The notes beneath the pieces are model-generated. The model did no database searches. It was given only the letters and a program-made list of their open reading frames with translations, and was not told the DNA's origin. From G025836975 sp040391135 (lineage in GTDB: Bacteria; Pseudomonadota; Gammaproteobacteria; Burkholderiales; Burkholderiaceae_B): 64,000 nt of DNA. A program made the translations under genes and the position numbers. Each line of letters begins with the position of its first letter. Position 1 is the stretch's first letter. This document shows positions 1 to 8,830 of the stretch, piece by piece. The stretch is taken from assembly GCA_040391135.1 (NCBI GenBank), contig JBEBYL010000014.1:8508-72507 (forward strand), written 5' to 3'.

Positions 1-1
1 G

Positions 2-598
2 TCACTGGAAGATGGTCCAGGCAAGCCCGCTTTCGAGGGCAAGCTGTTCAACGATCCGCCCCCGCCCGAAGGCGGCTGGAAAGGCCTGGCCAAGCTGCTG
101 GAAGCGCTCACGCCCAGCGTCGATACCTCCATTCCCCTGACCGCCTCCGAAATCACCAGCCGCATCAGCCAGATGCTGGACCAGGGCCGCAATGAAGAAG
201 CCCTGGAAGTCATCCAGAAGCGGACCGCCCAGCTGGAGCAGCAAGGCGGTATCGGCACCGATGTGCAATTGATGTTCCTGCATGGCCGGGCGCTGGCCGC
301 ATTGGGCCGCGATGCCCAGGCGATCGACCTGTACCGTAAAATGACCACGCTCTACCCCGAGCTGCCCGAGCCCTGGAACAACCTGGCGGCGGAATACGTC
401 AAGCAGGACAAGCTGGACATGGCGCGCGACGCCCTGTCGATGTCGCTGGCGGCCAACCCCAACTACGGAACCGCCAAGGCCAATCTGGGTCAGGTACAGC
501 TTATGCTTGCACAGGAATCCTTTCGCAATGCCGCAAGGCTGGGCGTGGGCAGCGCCCAGTCCAAGGCTGAACAGACCGCCGAAGTCCTGAAAAAATAA
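2..598 (+). CDS. Tetratricopeptide-repeat protein, 5' end outside window
   Basis: The open frame runs in from the left edge without a start and ends with TAA at 596-598, so only the last 198 codons are visible. The visible part begins with a Pro-rich linker and continues as helical TPR-like pairs, including a segment that reads as a classic repeat (A-LG---A-DLY-----YP--PEPWNNLA) at about 290-400 and a second (A-DALS-SL-ANPNYGTAKANLG) just after. The Trp-Asn-Asn-Leu-Ala pattern is typical of TPR helix A. TPR proteins act as protein-protein scaffolds; the partner cannot be told from sequence. The cyclophilin gene follows 36 bp downstream on the same strand. An internal ATG at 173 exists, but the coding signal clearly extends upstream of it, so it is not taken as the start. 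Confidence 0.75.
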   Translation, partial: SLEDGPGKPAFEGKLFNDPPPPEGGWKGLAKLLEALTPSVDTSIPLTASEITSRISQMLDQGRNEEALEVIQKRTAQLEQQGGIGTDVQLMFLHGRALAALGRDAQAIDLYRKMTTLYPELPEPWNNLAAEYVKQDKLDMARDALSMSLAANPNYGTAKANLGQVQLMLAQESFRNAARLGVGSAQSKAEQTAEVLKK

Positions 599-634
599 TC
601 TATCTTTCTCTGCAACCGTCCAGGCGATACTAGA

Positions 635-1282
635 ATGCGTTTTTCTTCGATACTTATCCCCTCGCTCGGCCCATCGCTGCGCGTTTTCGGCCTTGCCTGC
701 GCGGCATCGCTCGCCCTGTGCCTGGGCAGTGTTGCGCAAGCGGCCTCACCATCCCCTACTCAAGGTAAATCTATGAGCTCAACTCCCCGCGTCAAACTGC
801 AAACCAGCCAGGGCGATATCCTTATCGAACTGGATGCCGAAAAAGCGCCTAAAACTGTCGAGAACTTCCTGACTTACGTCAACGAAGGCTTCTACGACGG
901 CACTATTTTCCACCGCGTCATCAATAACTTCATGGTTCAGGGCGGCGGCTTCGATGCCGGCATGAAACAGAAGCAGACCCATGCGCCCGTCGAAAATGAA
1001 GCCAACAACGGCCTGAAGAACGACCGCTACACCCTGGCCATGGCGCGCACGGCCGACCCCCATTCGGCCACCGCCCAGTTCTTCATCAATGTGGCCGACA
1101 ACGACTTCCTGAACTTCACCTCGCCCACGCCCAACGGCTGGGGTTACGCCGTATTCGCGAAGGTCGTGGAAGGCACCGAGGTCGTGGACAAGATCAAGGC
1201 CGTGAAAACGGGGAACAAGGGATTCCATCAAGACGTTCCGGCAGAAGATGTCCTTATCGAGAAAGCCACAGTCGTTGAATAA
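635..1282 (+). CDS. ppiB: Peptidyl-prolyl cis-trans isomerase, cyclophilin type (PpiB-like core with signal peptide)
   Basis: 215 aa. Residues 1-37 form a typical Sec signal peptide (Arg near the start, Leu/Ala-rich core, cleavage near AQA-A). Residues 47-215 are a complete cyclophilin with the active-site stretch FHRVINNFMVQGG, then SATAQFFINV and the PpiB-type ending GFHQDVPAEDV. The core resembles the cytoplasmic PpiB of Alcaligenaceae rather than the exported PpiA. A second ATG at 773, at the exact start of the core (MSSTPRVK), has a better ribosome site (AAGG seven bases upstream) than the ATG at 635. Either form, or both, could be made. The enzyme catalyses proline isomerisation during protein folding. 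The gene overlaps lpxH by 35 nt, implying translational coupling. Confidence 0.88.
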   Translation: MRFSSILIPSLGPSLRVFGLACAASLALCLGSVAQAASPSPTQGKSMSSTPRVKLQTSQGDILIELDAEKAPKTVENFLTYVNEGFYDGTIFHRVINNFMVQGGGFDAGMKQKQTHAPVENEANNGLKNDRYTLAMARTADPHSATAQFFINVADNDFLNFTSPTPNGWGYAVFAKVVEGTEVVDKIKAVKTGNKGFHQDVPAEDVLIEKATVVE

Positions 1283-2051
1283 GCTCCGGCTCGCCGGCAC
1301 CGTCTGGATCGCCTCGGATATTCATCTGGGGCCGCATACGCCCGGCACCGCCCGCGCTTTCCACGAATTTTTGGACAAGGCATGCGCTCAGGCGGATGCC
1401 TTGATTTTATGCGGCGATATATTCGACGCATGGATAGGCGACGACCTGGCGCTATCGGCCCCGCCCGCCTGGCTGGCCGAAACAGTGGAAAAATTCAGGC
1501 GGGTCTCCGAAAAAGTTCCCTTGTGGCTGGGCCGCGGCAATCGCGATTTCCTGATGGGGCGCGTGCTGGCCGGGCATGTCGGCGCCCAGGTACTGCCCGA
1601 CCGGGTATGCCTGGAAACCGATGCGGGCAAGATTCTGCTGTCGCACGGAGACGAATACTGTACCGCCGACCGGGGCTATCAGCGCTTTCGGCGCGTCGTG
1701 CGCTGCCCCGCCGTGCAATGGCTTTTCCTGCGTTTAAGCCTGTCGGCGCGGCGCGGCATTGCCGACCTGGCGCGCGAACGCAGCATGGCGTCCAATCGCC
1801 ATAAATCCTTGGACATCATGGATGTCAGTCCGTCGGCCATAGAAAAGGCGTTTTCAGGGGTCGATGCCGACATCATGGTTCACGGCCACACCCACCGTCC
1901 ACAGGTCCACCGCCTAACGGTCGACGGCAGGACGCGCAGCCGCTATGTATTGCCCGACTGGGATTACGATCACGGCGATGCCGTTCGTGGCGGGTGGCTG
2001 GCTATCGATGCCCGCGGCCTGCATTTGAATCAGGCGTCGAAATCCAGCTGA
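1248..2051 (+). CDS. lpxH: UDP-2,3-diacylglucosamine diphosphatase (lipid A synthesis)
   Basis: 267 aa, normal length for LpxH. It removes UMP from UDP-2,3-diacylglucosamine to give lipid X, the fourth step of lipid A synthesis, at the inner face of the cytoplasmic membrane. The calcineurin-like metallophosphatase motifs are all present: SDIHLG (23-28), GDIFDAWIGDD (56-66), GRGNRD (95-100), HGDEYCTAD (133-141) and HGHTHRP (212-218), supplying the Asp/His/Asn ligands of the two Mn ions. The start chosen is the ATG at 1248 inside ppiB; a TTG at 1275, which overlaps the ppiB stop, is an alternative that would remove nine residues lying before the conserved region. The 3' end overlaps the convergent permease gene by 22 bp. 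Confidence 0.93.
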   Translation: MSLSRKPQSLNKLRLAGTVWIASDIHLGPHTPGTARAFHEFLDKACAQADALILCGDIFDAWIGDDLALSAPPAWLAETVEKFRRVSEKVPLWLGRGNRDFLMGRVLAGHVGAQVLPDRVCLETDAGKILLSHGDEYCTADRGYQRFRRVVRCPAVQWLFLRLSLSARRGIADLARERSMASNRHKSLDIMDVSPSAIEKAFSGVDADIMVHGHTHRPQVHRLTVDGRTRSRYVLPDWDYDHGDAVRGGWLAIDARGLHLNQASKSS

Positions 2052-3751
2052 AGCCCAGCGGTGTCGCCGCGCTGGCGCACCTGGACGCGGCGCGCAAGTC
2101 GGCTTAGCAAATACGATGTCATGTGCATCGTGGCTTCGGGATCGTCGATCAAGGCCTCGGCGGTCGGCGGCATCTCGCGGGGGGCTGGCAGAGCCAGGCC
2201 TTTGTACGAAAACCTGACCCGCAGGGTATATTCATCGAAGCGCGTCCTGACTTCCAGTTCAGCCTGCCCCGGGGCTATCCGGTTGCTATGCGCCAACAGG
2301 TCGAAGGCCTGCCATGCCGCCTGCTCGGCGCGCTGAACGGCATCGCGCCTTGCACCCCATAGGCGTCCCTGGTTTTCCATGAACAGGTTCAAATCGTCGG
2401 CCGTGGTGGCATCCAGCTTGAACCGCTGCATCGTGCGGCGCGAGGCGCCCAGGCGGAACACCATGGTCAAGGCCAGCGCCACCAGCGTGCCGTTGGTCAC
2501 GCCGGCCAAATCCATGAAACCGGCCAGCGGCGCATTTTCCACGCCGGCCACGATGTAGCGATGCGATACGCCTACGATCAGGCCCACGCCCAAGGCCAGC
2601 GAGCGCCTGTCGTCCAGCATGCGCGAAGCCACCAGCTTCAGCCCCGCCATCAACAGGAAGGCGGCCAAGTACAGCAGCAGGGCTGAAATGACCGACCCTG
2701 GAACGACCAGCCACAAGACGATCAGTTTGGAGCAAAACGCGGTGATTACAAGGAAAGCCGCCACCCAATAGCCCAGGCAGCGGCTGGCGGAGCCCGAGGT
2801 TGCGGCCAGGCCGACCGCGCCGCCGCTGGCCGATTGCGGCATCGCATTGATGAAAGAAGCCAATATGTGCGTCAGTCCTTCCGCGCGCAATCCCCGGGCA
2901 TAGGCGTGCAAGTCCGGCCTGTGCCAGTCCGCGTCGGCGGTGCGCTGGGCCACCGTCTGGGTGCCGACGGATATCAATGAAAAGGTCAGCCCGATAAGCA
3001 TGTAGGGCAGCACCATGTCCATATTGAAATCCCAGCCGAAGGCCGGGAGCGTCGGCAGGCGCAGCCAAGGCGCGGCGGAAATATAGGACAGGCTCTCCGG
3101 CTGGATCAAACCCAGCATGCCGGCCAGCATGCTGCCGGCAAGCAAGCCGAACAATGCGGCGAACAGGCGCAGGCGGGACTTCAGCCAAATGTGGCAGAAC
3201 ACCATGACAAACAGGGTAAAGGCCGCCGCGGTCAGGTCGACATTCGACGCACCCGTGCCGTCGGTCGCATGAAACAATAGCTTCAGGCCGATCTGACCGA
3301 TGCTAACTCCAGTCAGCATCACCATGAGCCCGGCGATTTCGACGGTGAATATGCTGCGCAGACGCACGATACAGGCGCTGAAGGCAAGCTGGGTCAGCCC
3401 TGCCACGCACACCATGCCGTAGGCCAGAGGCAAGCCGCCCGGGTGGCTGCTAGCCAGGAACATGACCGCGAACACGGTAGGTGTGGCTTGCAGCGGATAG
3501 TAATAACCCGAGCCTATGCCCCAGCGCTTCGATATCTGCAGCAGTATCGAGAAAGCGCTGGCGATTAGCGAGGCGGCGGCGACATCCAGAAAGTCGCTGG
3601 ACGCAAGATGAAAGCCCGTTTCGTGCAGGAACAGATTGGGTATCACCAGCAAGGCGCCCAGAAAGGCCATTTGCTGCAGCACCAGGCCCAACGCCGTGGG
3701 AATAGGCAGGCGGTCGTTGATCCAGTAGACGATGTTATCGGGCTTGCGCAT
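2030..3751 (-). CDS. NCS2/SLC23-type nucleobase permease with extra C-terminal domain
   Basis: 573 aa. Residues 1 to about 425 contain about a dozen hydrophobic segments in the pattern of the nucleobase-ascorbate (NCS2, SLC23) family, which import xanthine, uracil or related bases by proton symport. The region around residues 285-315, with AMPQSASGGAVGLAATSGSAS, sits where family members carry the substrate-binding helix 10 motif, but is divergent, so the substrate is open. About 130 residues follow (440-573) that ordinary family members (about 430-460 aa) lack; they look soluble and resemble a degenerate histidine-kinase-like ATPase fold. The start ATG is preceded by GGAGCG. The gene stands alone, convergent with lpxH. 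Confidence 0.8.
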   Translation of the reverse strand: MRKPDNIVYWINDRLPIPTALGLVLQQMAFLGALLVIPNLFLHETGFHLASSDFLDVAAASLIASAFSILLQISKRWGIGSGYYYPLQATPTVFAVMFLASSHPGGLPLAYGMVCVAGLTQLAFSACIVRLRSIFTVEIAGLMVMLTGVSIGQIGLKLLFHATDGTGASNVDLTAAAFTLFVMVFCHIWLKSRLRLFAALFGLLAGSMLAGMLGLIQPESLSYISAAPWLRLPTLPAFGWDFNMDMVLPYMLIGLTFSLISVGTQTVAQRTADADWHRPDLHAYARGLRAEGLTHILASFINAMPQSASGGAVGLAATSGSASRCLGYWVAAFLVITAFCSKLIVLWLVVPGSVISALLLYLAAFLLMAGLKLVASRMLDDRRSLALGVGLIVGVSHRYIVAGVENAPLAGFMDLAGVTNGTLVALALTMVFRLGASRRTMQRFKLDATTADDLNLFMENQGRLWGARRDAVQRAEQAAWQAFDLLAHSNRIAPGQAELEVRTRFDEYTLRVRFSYKGLALPAPREMPPTAEALIDDPEATMHMTSYLLSRLARRVQVRQRGDTAGLQLDFDA

Positions 3752-3809
3752 GCGTCGCTCCTAACGGATTTCCTGCGATGAAAGGCAAGGCGTTACGCAT
3801 CGGCAATCG

Positions 3810-4499
3810 TCAAATGACGGGCATGAGCTGCATCGTGCCGGGCTCGGTACGCCAAAGGTCGCCGGTTTCCAGGTCGAACCACCAGCCGTGCAAGGCCAGA
3901 GTGCCTTGCTCGACACGCTCCTTGATCCAGGGATAGCTAAGCAAGTTGTGCAAAGAGCCCGTAACCGCGGCGCGCTCGGCAAGGCCAGGGTTGTCTTTGA
4001 GCAGTTCCAGCGAAACCTTCTGGCGTTCATCGGGCTTGTCGGCATTCAGGTACAGCTCGGTGGCGCTCATGGCCATCGATACCCATTCGCCGACGAATTC
4101 GCGGTCCAGGCGTTGGCCGCCGGCCGTCGCCAGCATGGCCTTGATGCCGCCGCATTGGGCGTGGCCCAGGACAATGATGTGATCCACCTTGAGGTCGCGC
4201 ACCGCATATTCGATTGCCGCCCCCGTGCCATGCAGACCGGAGCCCTGCTGATAAGGAGGAACGAGATTGGCCACATTGCGCACGGTGAACAATTCGCCGG
4301 GCTCGGCGGACAGCAATACGCCGGTATCCACACGGGAATCGCTGCAGGCAATGATCAATGTCGCCGGCGCCTGGCCTTTGGTGGACAGCGCATGCATGAG
4401 TTCGGGCGAATGCTTGTAGTATTCGCTGCGGAAACGAAGTACCGCGGCCTCGAAATGCGAAATGTCTCGGAGATTATTCTGGCAGCAGTCGGCGGACAT
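3810..4499 (-). CDS. Beta-class carbonic anhydrase
   Basis: It interconverts CO2 and bicarbonate in the cytoplasm, supplying bicarbonate to carboxylases. With the start placed at 4499 the protein has 229 aa, typical of the beta class. The zinc ligands and catalytic dyad are visible: CSDSR (residues 52-56, Cys plus the Asp-Arg pair) and HAQCGG (113-118, His and Cys). Upstream in-frame ATGs exist at 4514 and 4541; 4499 was preferred because the residues from MSADCCQ onward look conserved and a GGAACGA purine stretch precedes it, but the choice is uncertain. The gene is monocistronic, between the permease and uppP. Confidence 0.93.
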   Translation of the reverse strand: MSADCCQNNLRDISHFEAAVLRFRSEYYKHSPELMHALSTKGQAPATLIIACSDSRVDTGVLLSAEPGELFTVRNVANLVPPYQQGSGLHGTGAAIEYAVRDLKVDHIIVLGHAQCGGIKAMLATAGGQRLDREFVGEWVSMAMSATELYLNADKPDERQKVSLELLKDNPGLAERAAVTGSLHNLLSYPWIKERVEQGTLALHGWWFDLETGDLWRTEPGTMQLMPVI

Positions 4500-4616
4500 G
4501 ATGTTTCGTTCCATAAAATTGGTAACAAATTCTAGCCGCAAATTATATCGTCATGCGGACCAACGGCAAACGTCCGTGCTGCAGGGACGCCGAAATATGC
4601 ACAAATTGCCGCGCTA

Positions 4617-5489
4617 TCAGCGTGCCAGCAGCCACACCATGACCACTATGCCCAGGGCGATGCGATACCAGGCAAAAGGCCGATAAGTGCGGCGCGAGAC
4701 AAAGCGCAACACGGCCCGCACCACCACCAGGGCGCTTACGAATGCGGCCAGAAAGCCCACCACGATGGCGGTCAGCTGCGTATCGTCCAGCGCGCCGCTG
4801 TTGCGGTACAGATCGTAAACCGTGGCCGCCAGCATGGTCGGCATGGCCAGGAAGAACGAAAATTCGGTGGCGGTCTTGCGCTGTATGCCCGCCATCATGC
4901 CGCTGATTATGGTCGCCCCCGAGCGCGATGTGCCGGGCACCATGGCCAGGCATTGCGCAAAGCCAACCACCAGCGCCTGCTTCCAGCTGATTTCCTCGAG
5001 GGCATGGGCGGTCGCGCGCTGCGAAGACACGCTATCGTCTCGCGCAGCATCTCCGGATGTATCGGTCTGCTTGGCAAACTGGGGTTTGCGTTCAACCCAA
5101 AGCATGACAAGGCCGCCGGCTATCAACGTAAATACGAATACCGCCGGACTATGGAAGAGCATCTTGATGTACTTGATCGTGAGTGCGCCTATGACCGCCG
5201 CCGGCAGAAAGGCGATAAGAAGGTTGCGCATGAACAGGACCTCGCTGCGCTCCCCCGACAGCGTTCCGCGTATCAACTGCCATAGACGCGCCCGGAATAT
5301 CCACATGACAGCCAGGATGGAGCCGAACTGGATGACGACTTCGAACACCTTGTCGTTGCCGGATGAAAAATTGATCCAGTCGCCGATGAGCAGCAAATGG
5401 GCGGTGCTGGATACGGGGATGAACTCGGTAAAACCTTCAATCAGGCCCAGGAACAGGGCTTTAAGCATGAACCACAAACTATCAGTCAT
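4617..5489 (-). CDS. uppP: Undecaprenyl-diphosphatase
   Basis: 290 aa integral membrane protein of the BacA/UppP family. It dephosphorylates undecaprenyl diphosphate to recycle the lipid carrier for peptidoglycan and other envelope polymers, and its overproduction gives bacitracin resistance. Both family signatures are present: EGFTEFIPVSSTAH (18-31) and PGTSRSG (185-191). Several hydrophobic segments cover the rest; an insert rich in Asp and Ser lies at about 137-165. The start codon overlaps the stop of the upstream TerC/CBS gene by 4 nt (ATGA), so the two are probably cotranscribed and translationally coupled. Confidence 0.95.
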   Translation of the reverse strand: MTDSLWFMLKALFLGLIEGFTEFIPVSSTAHLLLIGDWINFSSGNDKVFEVVIQFGSILAVMWIFRARLWQLIRGTLSGERSEVLFMRNLLIAFLPAAVIGALTIKYIKMLFHSPAVFVFTLIAGGLVMLWVERKPQFAKQTDTSGDAARDDSVSSQRATAHALEEISWKQALVVGFAQCLAMVPGTSRSGATIISGMMAGIQRKTATEFSFFLAMPTMLAATVYDLYRNSGALDDTQLTAIVVGFLAAFVSALVVVRAVLRFVSRRTYRPFAWYRIALGIVVMVWLLAR

Positions 5490-7063
5490 ATTTTCTCGTT
5501 GTCGATGTTGTCGGCCTGATGATACAGCCGCTCTACTTGCACCGTCGCAATGCGGCGTCCATCCAGGCGCAGCACCGTAAACCGGAAGGTGGCATGCTCC
5601 TGTTTCAGTTCGCAGCTATCGCCGGGCTGCGGCAAATGTCCGAAGCGCTCCAGCAGATAGCCGGCCAATGTCGAATAGCCTTCTTCCTCGTCGACCAATC
5701 CATCGGTATTGAGCAGCAGCTCCAGATGATGCAGGTCGGCCGCCCCATCCGCGCGCCAGCGGTTTTCGCCGTCGGCCGCGATGTCCGGCGTCTCGTCCTC
5801 GTCCGGGAACTCGCCGGCTATGGCCTCGAACACGTCGATGGGCGTGACCACGCCTTCTATGGCGCCGAACTCGTCGGTCACCAGCACCAATTGGCCACGC
5901 GACCGCTTGAGCGTATCCATCAGGCGCAGCACGCCTATCGACTCATGCACGATGATGGGGTCGCGCAAGCGCGACAGACGTATGGTGCCATGCGTGATGA
6001 GGTCCGCGATCATTTCCTTGGCGCGCCCTATGCCGATCACCTCATCCAGCGATCCCCGGCAAACCGGAAAAAAGCTGTGCGGCGCCTTGGCGATCTGTTC
6101 CCGCAGCACGGCGGGATCGTCGTCCAGGTCGATCCAGGAAATATCGTTACGTGGTGTCATGATCGAATGGATGCTGCGGTCCGCCAGCGTCAGTACGCCG
6201 CTGACCATGTAGCGCTCCTCGTCGCCGAATACCTGGGCGGGCGCTTCGGCTTCGATTTCCGCTTCCTTCTCGGGGCCCGCCATGGGGCGCTTGCCCAGCA
6301 TGCGCAGTACCCCTTCTGCGGTGCGCTCGCGCAGGGGCCGGCGGGAATCGATCTTGCGCATATTGCGGCGAGTCAGCTGGTTCAGCACTTCGATCAGCAC
6401 CGAAAAAGTGATCGCGGCATACAGATAGCCCTTGGGCACCGCGAAGCCGAAGCCTTCCGCCAGCAATGAAAAGCCGATGGTCAGCAAAAAGCCCAGGCAT
6501 AGGATGACGACCGTGGGATGGGCATTCACAAAGCGTGTCAGCGGCTTTGAGGCAACCAGCATCAGGCCGATGGCGATCACCACCGCCATCATCATGATGG
6601 CCAGGTGATCGACCATGCCGACCGCCGTGATGACGGCGTCTATCGAAAATACCGCGTCAAGAATGACGATCTGGGTGACGATGACCCAGAAGCTGGCATG
6701 CATGCGGGAACCCGATGCATGTACGTTGCGGCCTTCCACCCGTTCGTGCAGTTCCAGCGTCCCCTTGAAGAGCAGGAAGAAGCCGCCGACGATCAGGATA
6801 AGGTCGCGTCCCGAAAACTCCAGCGGCCCGACGGCGAACAAGGGCGCGGTCAGCTTGATCAGCCAGGACATGACCGACAGCAGCACCAGGCGCATCAGCA
6901 ATGCCAGCGACAGGCCCAGCACGCGGGCGCGGTCGCGCAGCGCCGGAGGCAGTTTCTCGACCAGGATGGCGATGAAAATCAGATTGTCTATGCCCAGGAC
7001 AATCTCGAGAATGACAAGGGTTAGCAGGCCGACCCATGCGGAAGGGTCCAGCATCCACTCCAT
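5486..7063 (-). CDS. TerC-family membrane protein with CBS pair and CorC/HlyC domain
   Basis: 525 aa, the length of the YoaE/YegH group. Residues 1-240 are the multi-spanning TerC domain, with the acidic motifs EIVLGIDNLIF (20-30) and DAVFSIDAVI, thought to bind metal ions. Residues about 285-405 form two CBS repeats (with IMTPRNDISWIDLDD and the DEFGAIEGVVTPIDVFEAI stretch), and residues 430-515 form the CorC/HlyC transporter-associated domain. TerC proteins have been linked to manganese export and metalation of exported proteins; the role of this fused form is not settled. A GGAG site lies upstream of the ATG. It is the first gene of a two-gene unit with uppP. Confidence 0.9.
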   Translation of the reverse strand: MEWMLDPSAWVGLLTLVILEIVLGIDNLIFIAILVEKLPPALRDRARVLGLSLALLMRLVLLSVMSWLIKLTAPLFAVGPLEFSGRDLILIVGGFFLLFKGTLELHERVEGRNVHASGSRMHASFWVIVTQIVILDAVFSIDAVITAVGMVDHLAIMMMAVVIAIGLMLVASKPLTRFVNAHPTVVILCLGFLLTIGFSLLAEGFGFAVPKGYLYAAITFSVLIEVLNQLTRRNMRKIDSRRPLRERTAEGVLRMLGKRPMAGPEKEAEIEAEAPAQVFGDEERYMVSGVLTLADRSIHSIMTPRNDISWIDLDDDPAVLREQIAKAPHSFFPVCRGSLDEVIGIGRAKEMIADLITHGTIRLSRLRDPIIVHESIGVLRLMDTLKRSRGQLVLVTDEFGAIEGVVTPIDVFEAIAGEFPDEDETPDIAADGENRWRADGAADLHHLELLLNTDGLVDEEEGYSTLAGYLLERFGHLPQPGDSCELKQEHATFRFTVLRLDGRRIATVQVERLYHQADNIDNEKI

Positions 7064-7085
7064 CAGGCGGCTCCGTTATGGATGG

Positions 7086-7877
7086 TCAATCCCGTAGATG
7101 CGACAGCATTTGGGGGAAGATCTTGGGTGTCGCGGCCAACACGCTGCCGCTTTTCATCCAGCCCTGCTCACCGTCGAAATCAGCGACCAGGCCGCCGGCC
7201 TCGAGTATCAGCAGCCCGCCCGCGGCCACATCCCAGGGTTTCAGGTTCAGTCCGCAAAAACCGTCCAGGCGTCCCGCCGCAACATAGGCCAAGTCGAGCA
7301 CGGTCGATCCGAGCCGGCGCGCCGCGGCGCATTCCGAGAGCATGCTCGCAAAGCGCGTGCCCGAGGCGGCCGTCGAGGCGGACCCCGGCACATGCGCGCC
7401 CAGCAAGGCGTCGTGGTAGCGCGACTGCCCGGACACCCGGACGCGCCGGTCGTTCAGAAACGCGCCGCCGCCGCGGCTGGCGGTAAACAGTTCGTTGCGC
7501 GAGGGGTCGTACACCACAGCCTGGGTCAACTGGCCGCGCTGCGCCAATGCGATCGAGATGGCATAAATGGGCAGGCCATGAATGAAATTGGTGGTGCCGT
7601 CCAACGGATCGATGATCCACTGGAATTCGGCCTGCTCGTCGCTGGACTGGCCGGCGGCCAGATGCGTGCCCGATTCTTCGCCCAGGAAGCCATGGTCCGG
7701 ATAGGCGGTGCGCAACACGTCGATAATGGCTTCTTCCGCGGCGTGATCCACTTCCGTGACATAATCTTTAGGCCCTTTGCGTGCCACTTGCAGGCGTTCC
7801 AGGTCGAGGCTGGCACGATTGATGATGGTGCCAGCACGGCGTGCCGCCTTGATGGCGGTATTGAGCATCGGGTGCAT
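7086..7877 (-). CDS. suhB: Inositol-1-monophosphatase family protein SuhB
   Basis: 263 aa. It contains the Mg-binding signatures of the inositol monophosphatase family: GEES (66-69), IDPLDGTTNFIHG (89-101) and WDVAAG (215-220). In E. coli SuhB both hydrolyses inositol phosphate in vitro and acts in rRNA transcription antitermination with NusA/NusB; the second role is known for E. coli and only inferred here. The open frame extends 24 codons further upstream to 7949, but the start at 7877 (MHPMLNT) matches where the family begins and has GGA upstream. It is divergent from trmJ, an arrangement seen in many betaproteobacteria. Confidence 0.92.
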   Translation of the reverse strand: MHPMLNTAIKAARRAGTIINRASLDLERLQVARKGPKDYVTEVDHAAEEAIIDVLRTAYPDHGFLGEESGTHLAAGQSSDEQAEFQWIIDPLDGTTNFIHGLPIYAISIALAQRGQLTQAVVYDPSRNELFTASRGGGAFLNDRRVRVSGQSRYHDALLGAHVPGSASTAASGTRFASMLSECAAARRLGSTVLDLAYVAAGRLDGFCGLNLKPWDVAAGGLLILEAGGLVADFDGEQGWMKSGSVLAATPKIFPQMLSHLRD

Positions 7878-7984
7878 AAAATTCCGTAATTGAACAAAAA
7901 ATGTCGAAGCCAGCCGCTGCAGCATCCGGCCATTTGCGCCAGGCGCCATCGGCGGGGATCAACACGATAAACCATGTATTTTAA

Positions 7985-8827
7985 ATGACTCAGCCGCTTT
8001 CCCCCGAAACACAGATGTTTTCTTCCGAAACACAGTCCTCTTTCCAGGGCAAGGCCGACGCTTTTTCGCGCGTACGGTTCATTATGGTGCATCCCAGCCA
8101 CCCGGGAAATGTCGGCGCGGCGGCCCGGGCCATCAAGACTATGGGATTTCACGACCTGTGCCTGGTCGCACCACGCTTTCCCGACGTCCTGGATCTTCCC
8201 GAAGCGCAATCGCTGGCCAGCGGAGCCACCGATGTCCTGGCGGCCGTCAGCATCGTCCCGACGCTGGCGCATGCCTTGGCTCCGGTGACGCTGGCCTTCG
8301 CGCTGACGGCGCGCGCACGCATGCTGGGGCCCCCTTCCTGCGACATCCGCCAAGCCGCCCTTGCCACCCGCGATCATTTGCAAGGCGGCATGGGACCCGT
8401 GGCCATCGTGCTGGGAACAGAGCGTTCGGGACTCACGAACGACGATATCGCGCTGTGCCAGCGCGTTTGCCATATACCGGCCAACCCCGAATACAGTTCC
8501 CTTAACGTGGCCCAGGCCCTGCAATTGGCCGCCTGGGAATTGCGTTATGCGCTGGCCAACGCCGCCGGCCTGCCCCTGTTGCCCACGACAGAGGGCCACC
8601 CGGAAGCGGGGGCTCTGCCCGCCCCCAACGAAAAAGTGCAGGCATTCATGGCCCATTGGGAACAAGCGGTGACCGAGGTCGGTTTCCTTGATCCCCAGCA
8701 CCCCAAGAAGCTCATGCCGCGCATGCGCCACATGTTCGGCCGCAATGGCCTTAGCCAGGACGAAGTCGACATGATGCGCGGCCTGTGCACGGCCATGATC
8801 AAGACGGCCGCCAAGGCCAGGCGCTAA
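7985..8827 (+). CDS. trmJ: tRNA (cytidine/uridine-2'-O-)-methyltransferase TrmJ
   Basis: 280 aa SpoU/TrmH-class (SPOUT) methyltransferase that uses SAM to methylate the 2'-OH of the residue at position 32 of several tRNAs. The three knot motifs are present: motif 1 HPSHPGNVGAAARAIKTMG (36-54), motif 2 VAIVLGTERSGLTNDDI (139-155) and motif 3 IPANPEYSSLNVAQALQLA (about 163-181). A roughly 25-residue N-terminal extension precedes the domain; a start nearer residue 30 cannot be excluded. The C-terminal region with the helical tail matches TrmJ. It is divergent from suhB with about 107 bp between the starts, a likely shared promoter region. Confidence 0.9.
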   Translation: MTQPLSPETQMFSSETQSSFQGKADAFSRVRFIMVHPSHPGNVGAAARAIKTMGFHDLCLVAPRFPDVLDLPEAQSLASGATDVLAAVSIVPTLAHALAPVTLAFALTARARMLGPPSCDIRQAALATRDHLQGGMGPVAIVLGTERSGLTNDDIALCQRVCHIPANPEYSSLNVAQALQLAAWELRYALANAAGLPLLPTTEGHPEAGALPAPNEKVQAFMAHWEQAVTEVGFLDPQHPKKLMPRMRHMFGRNGLSQDEVDMMRGLCTAMIKTAAKARR

Positions 8828-8830
8828 GCC

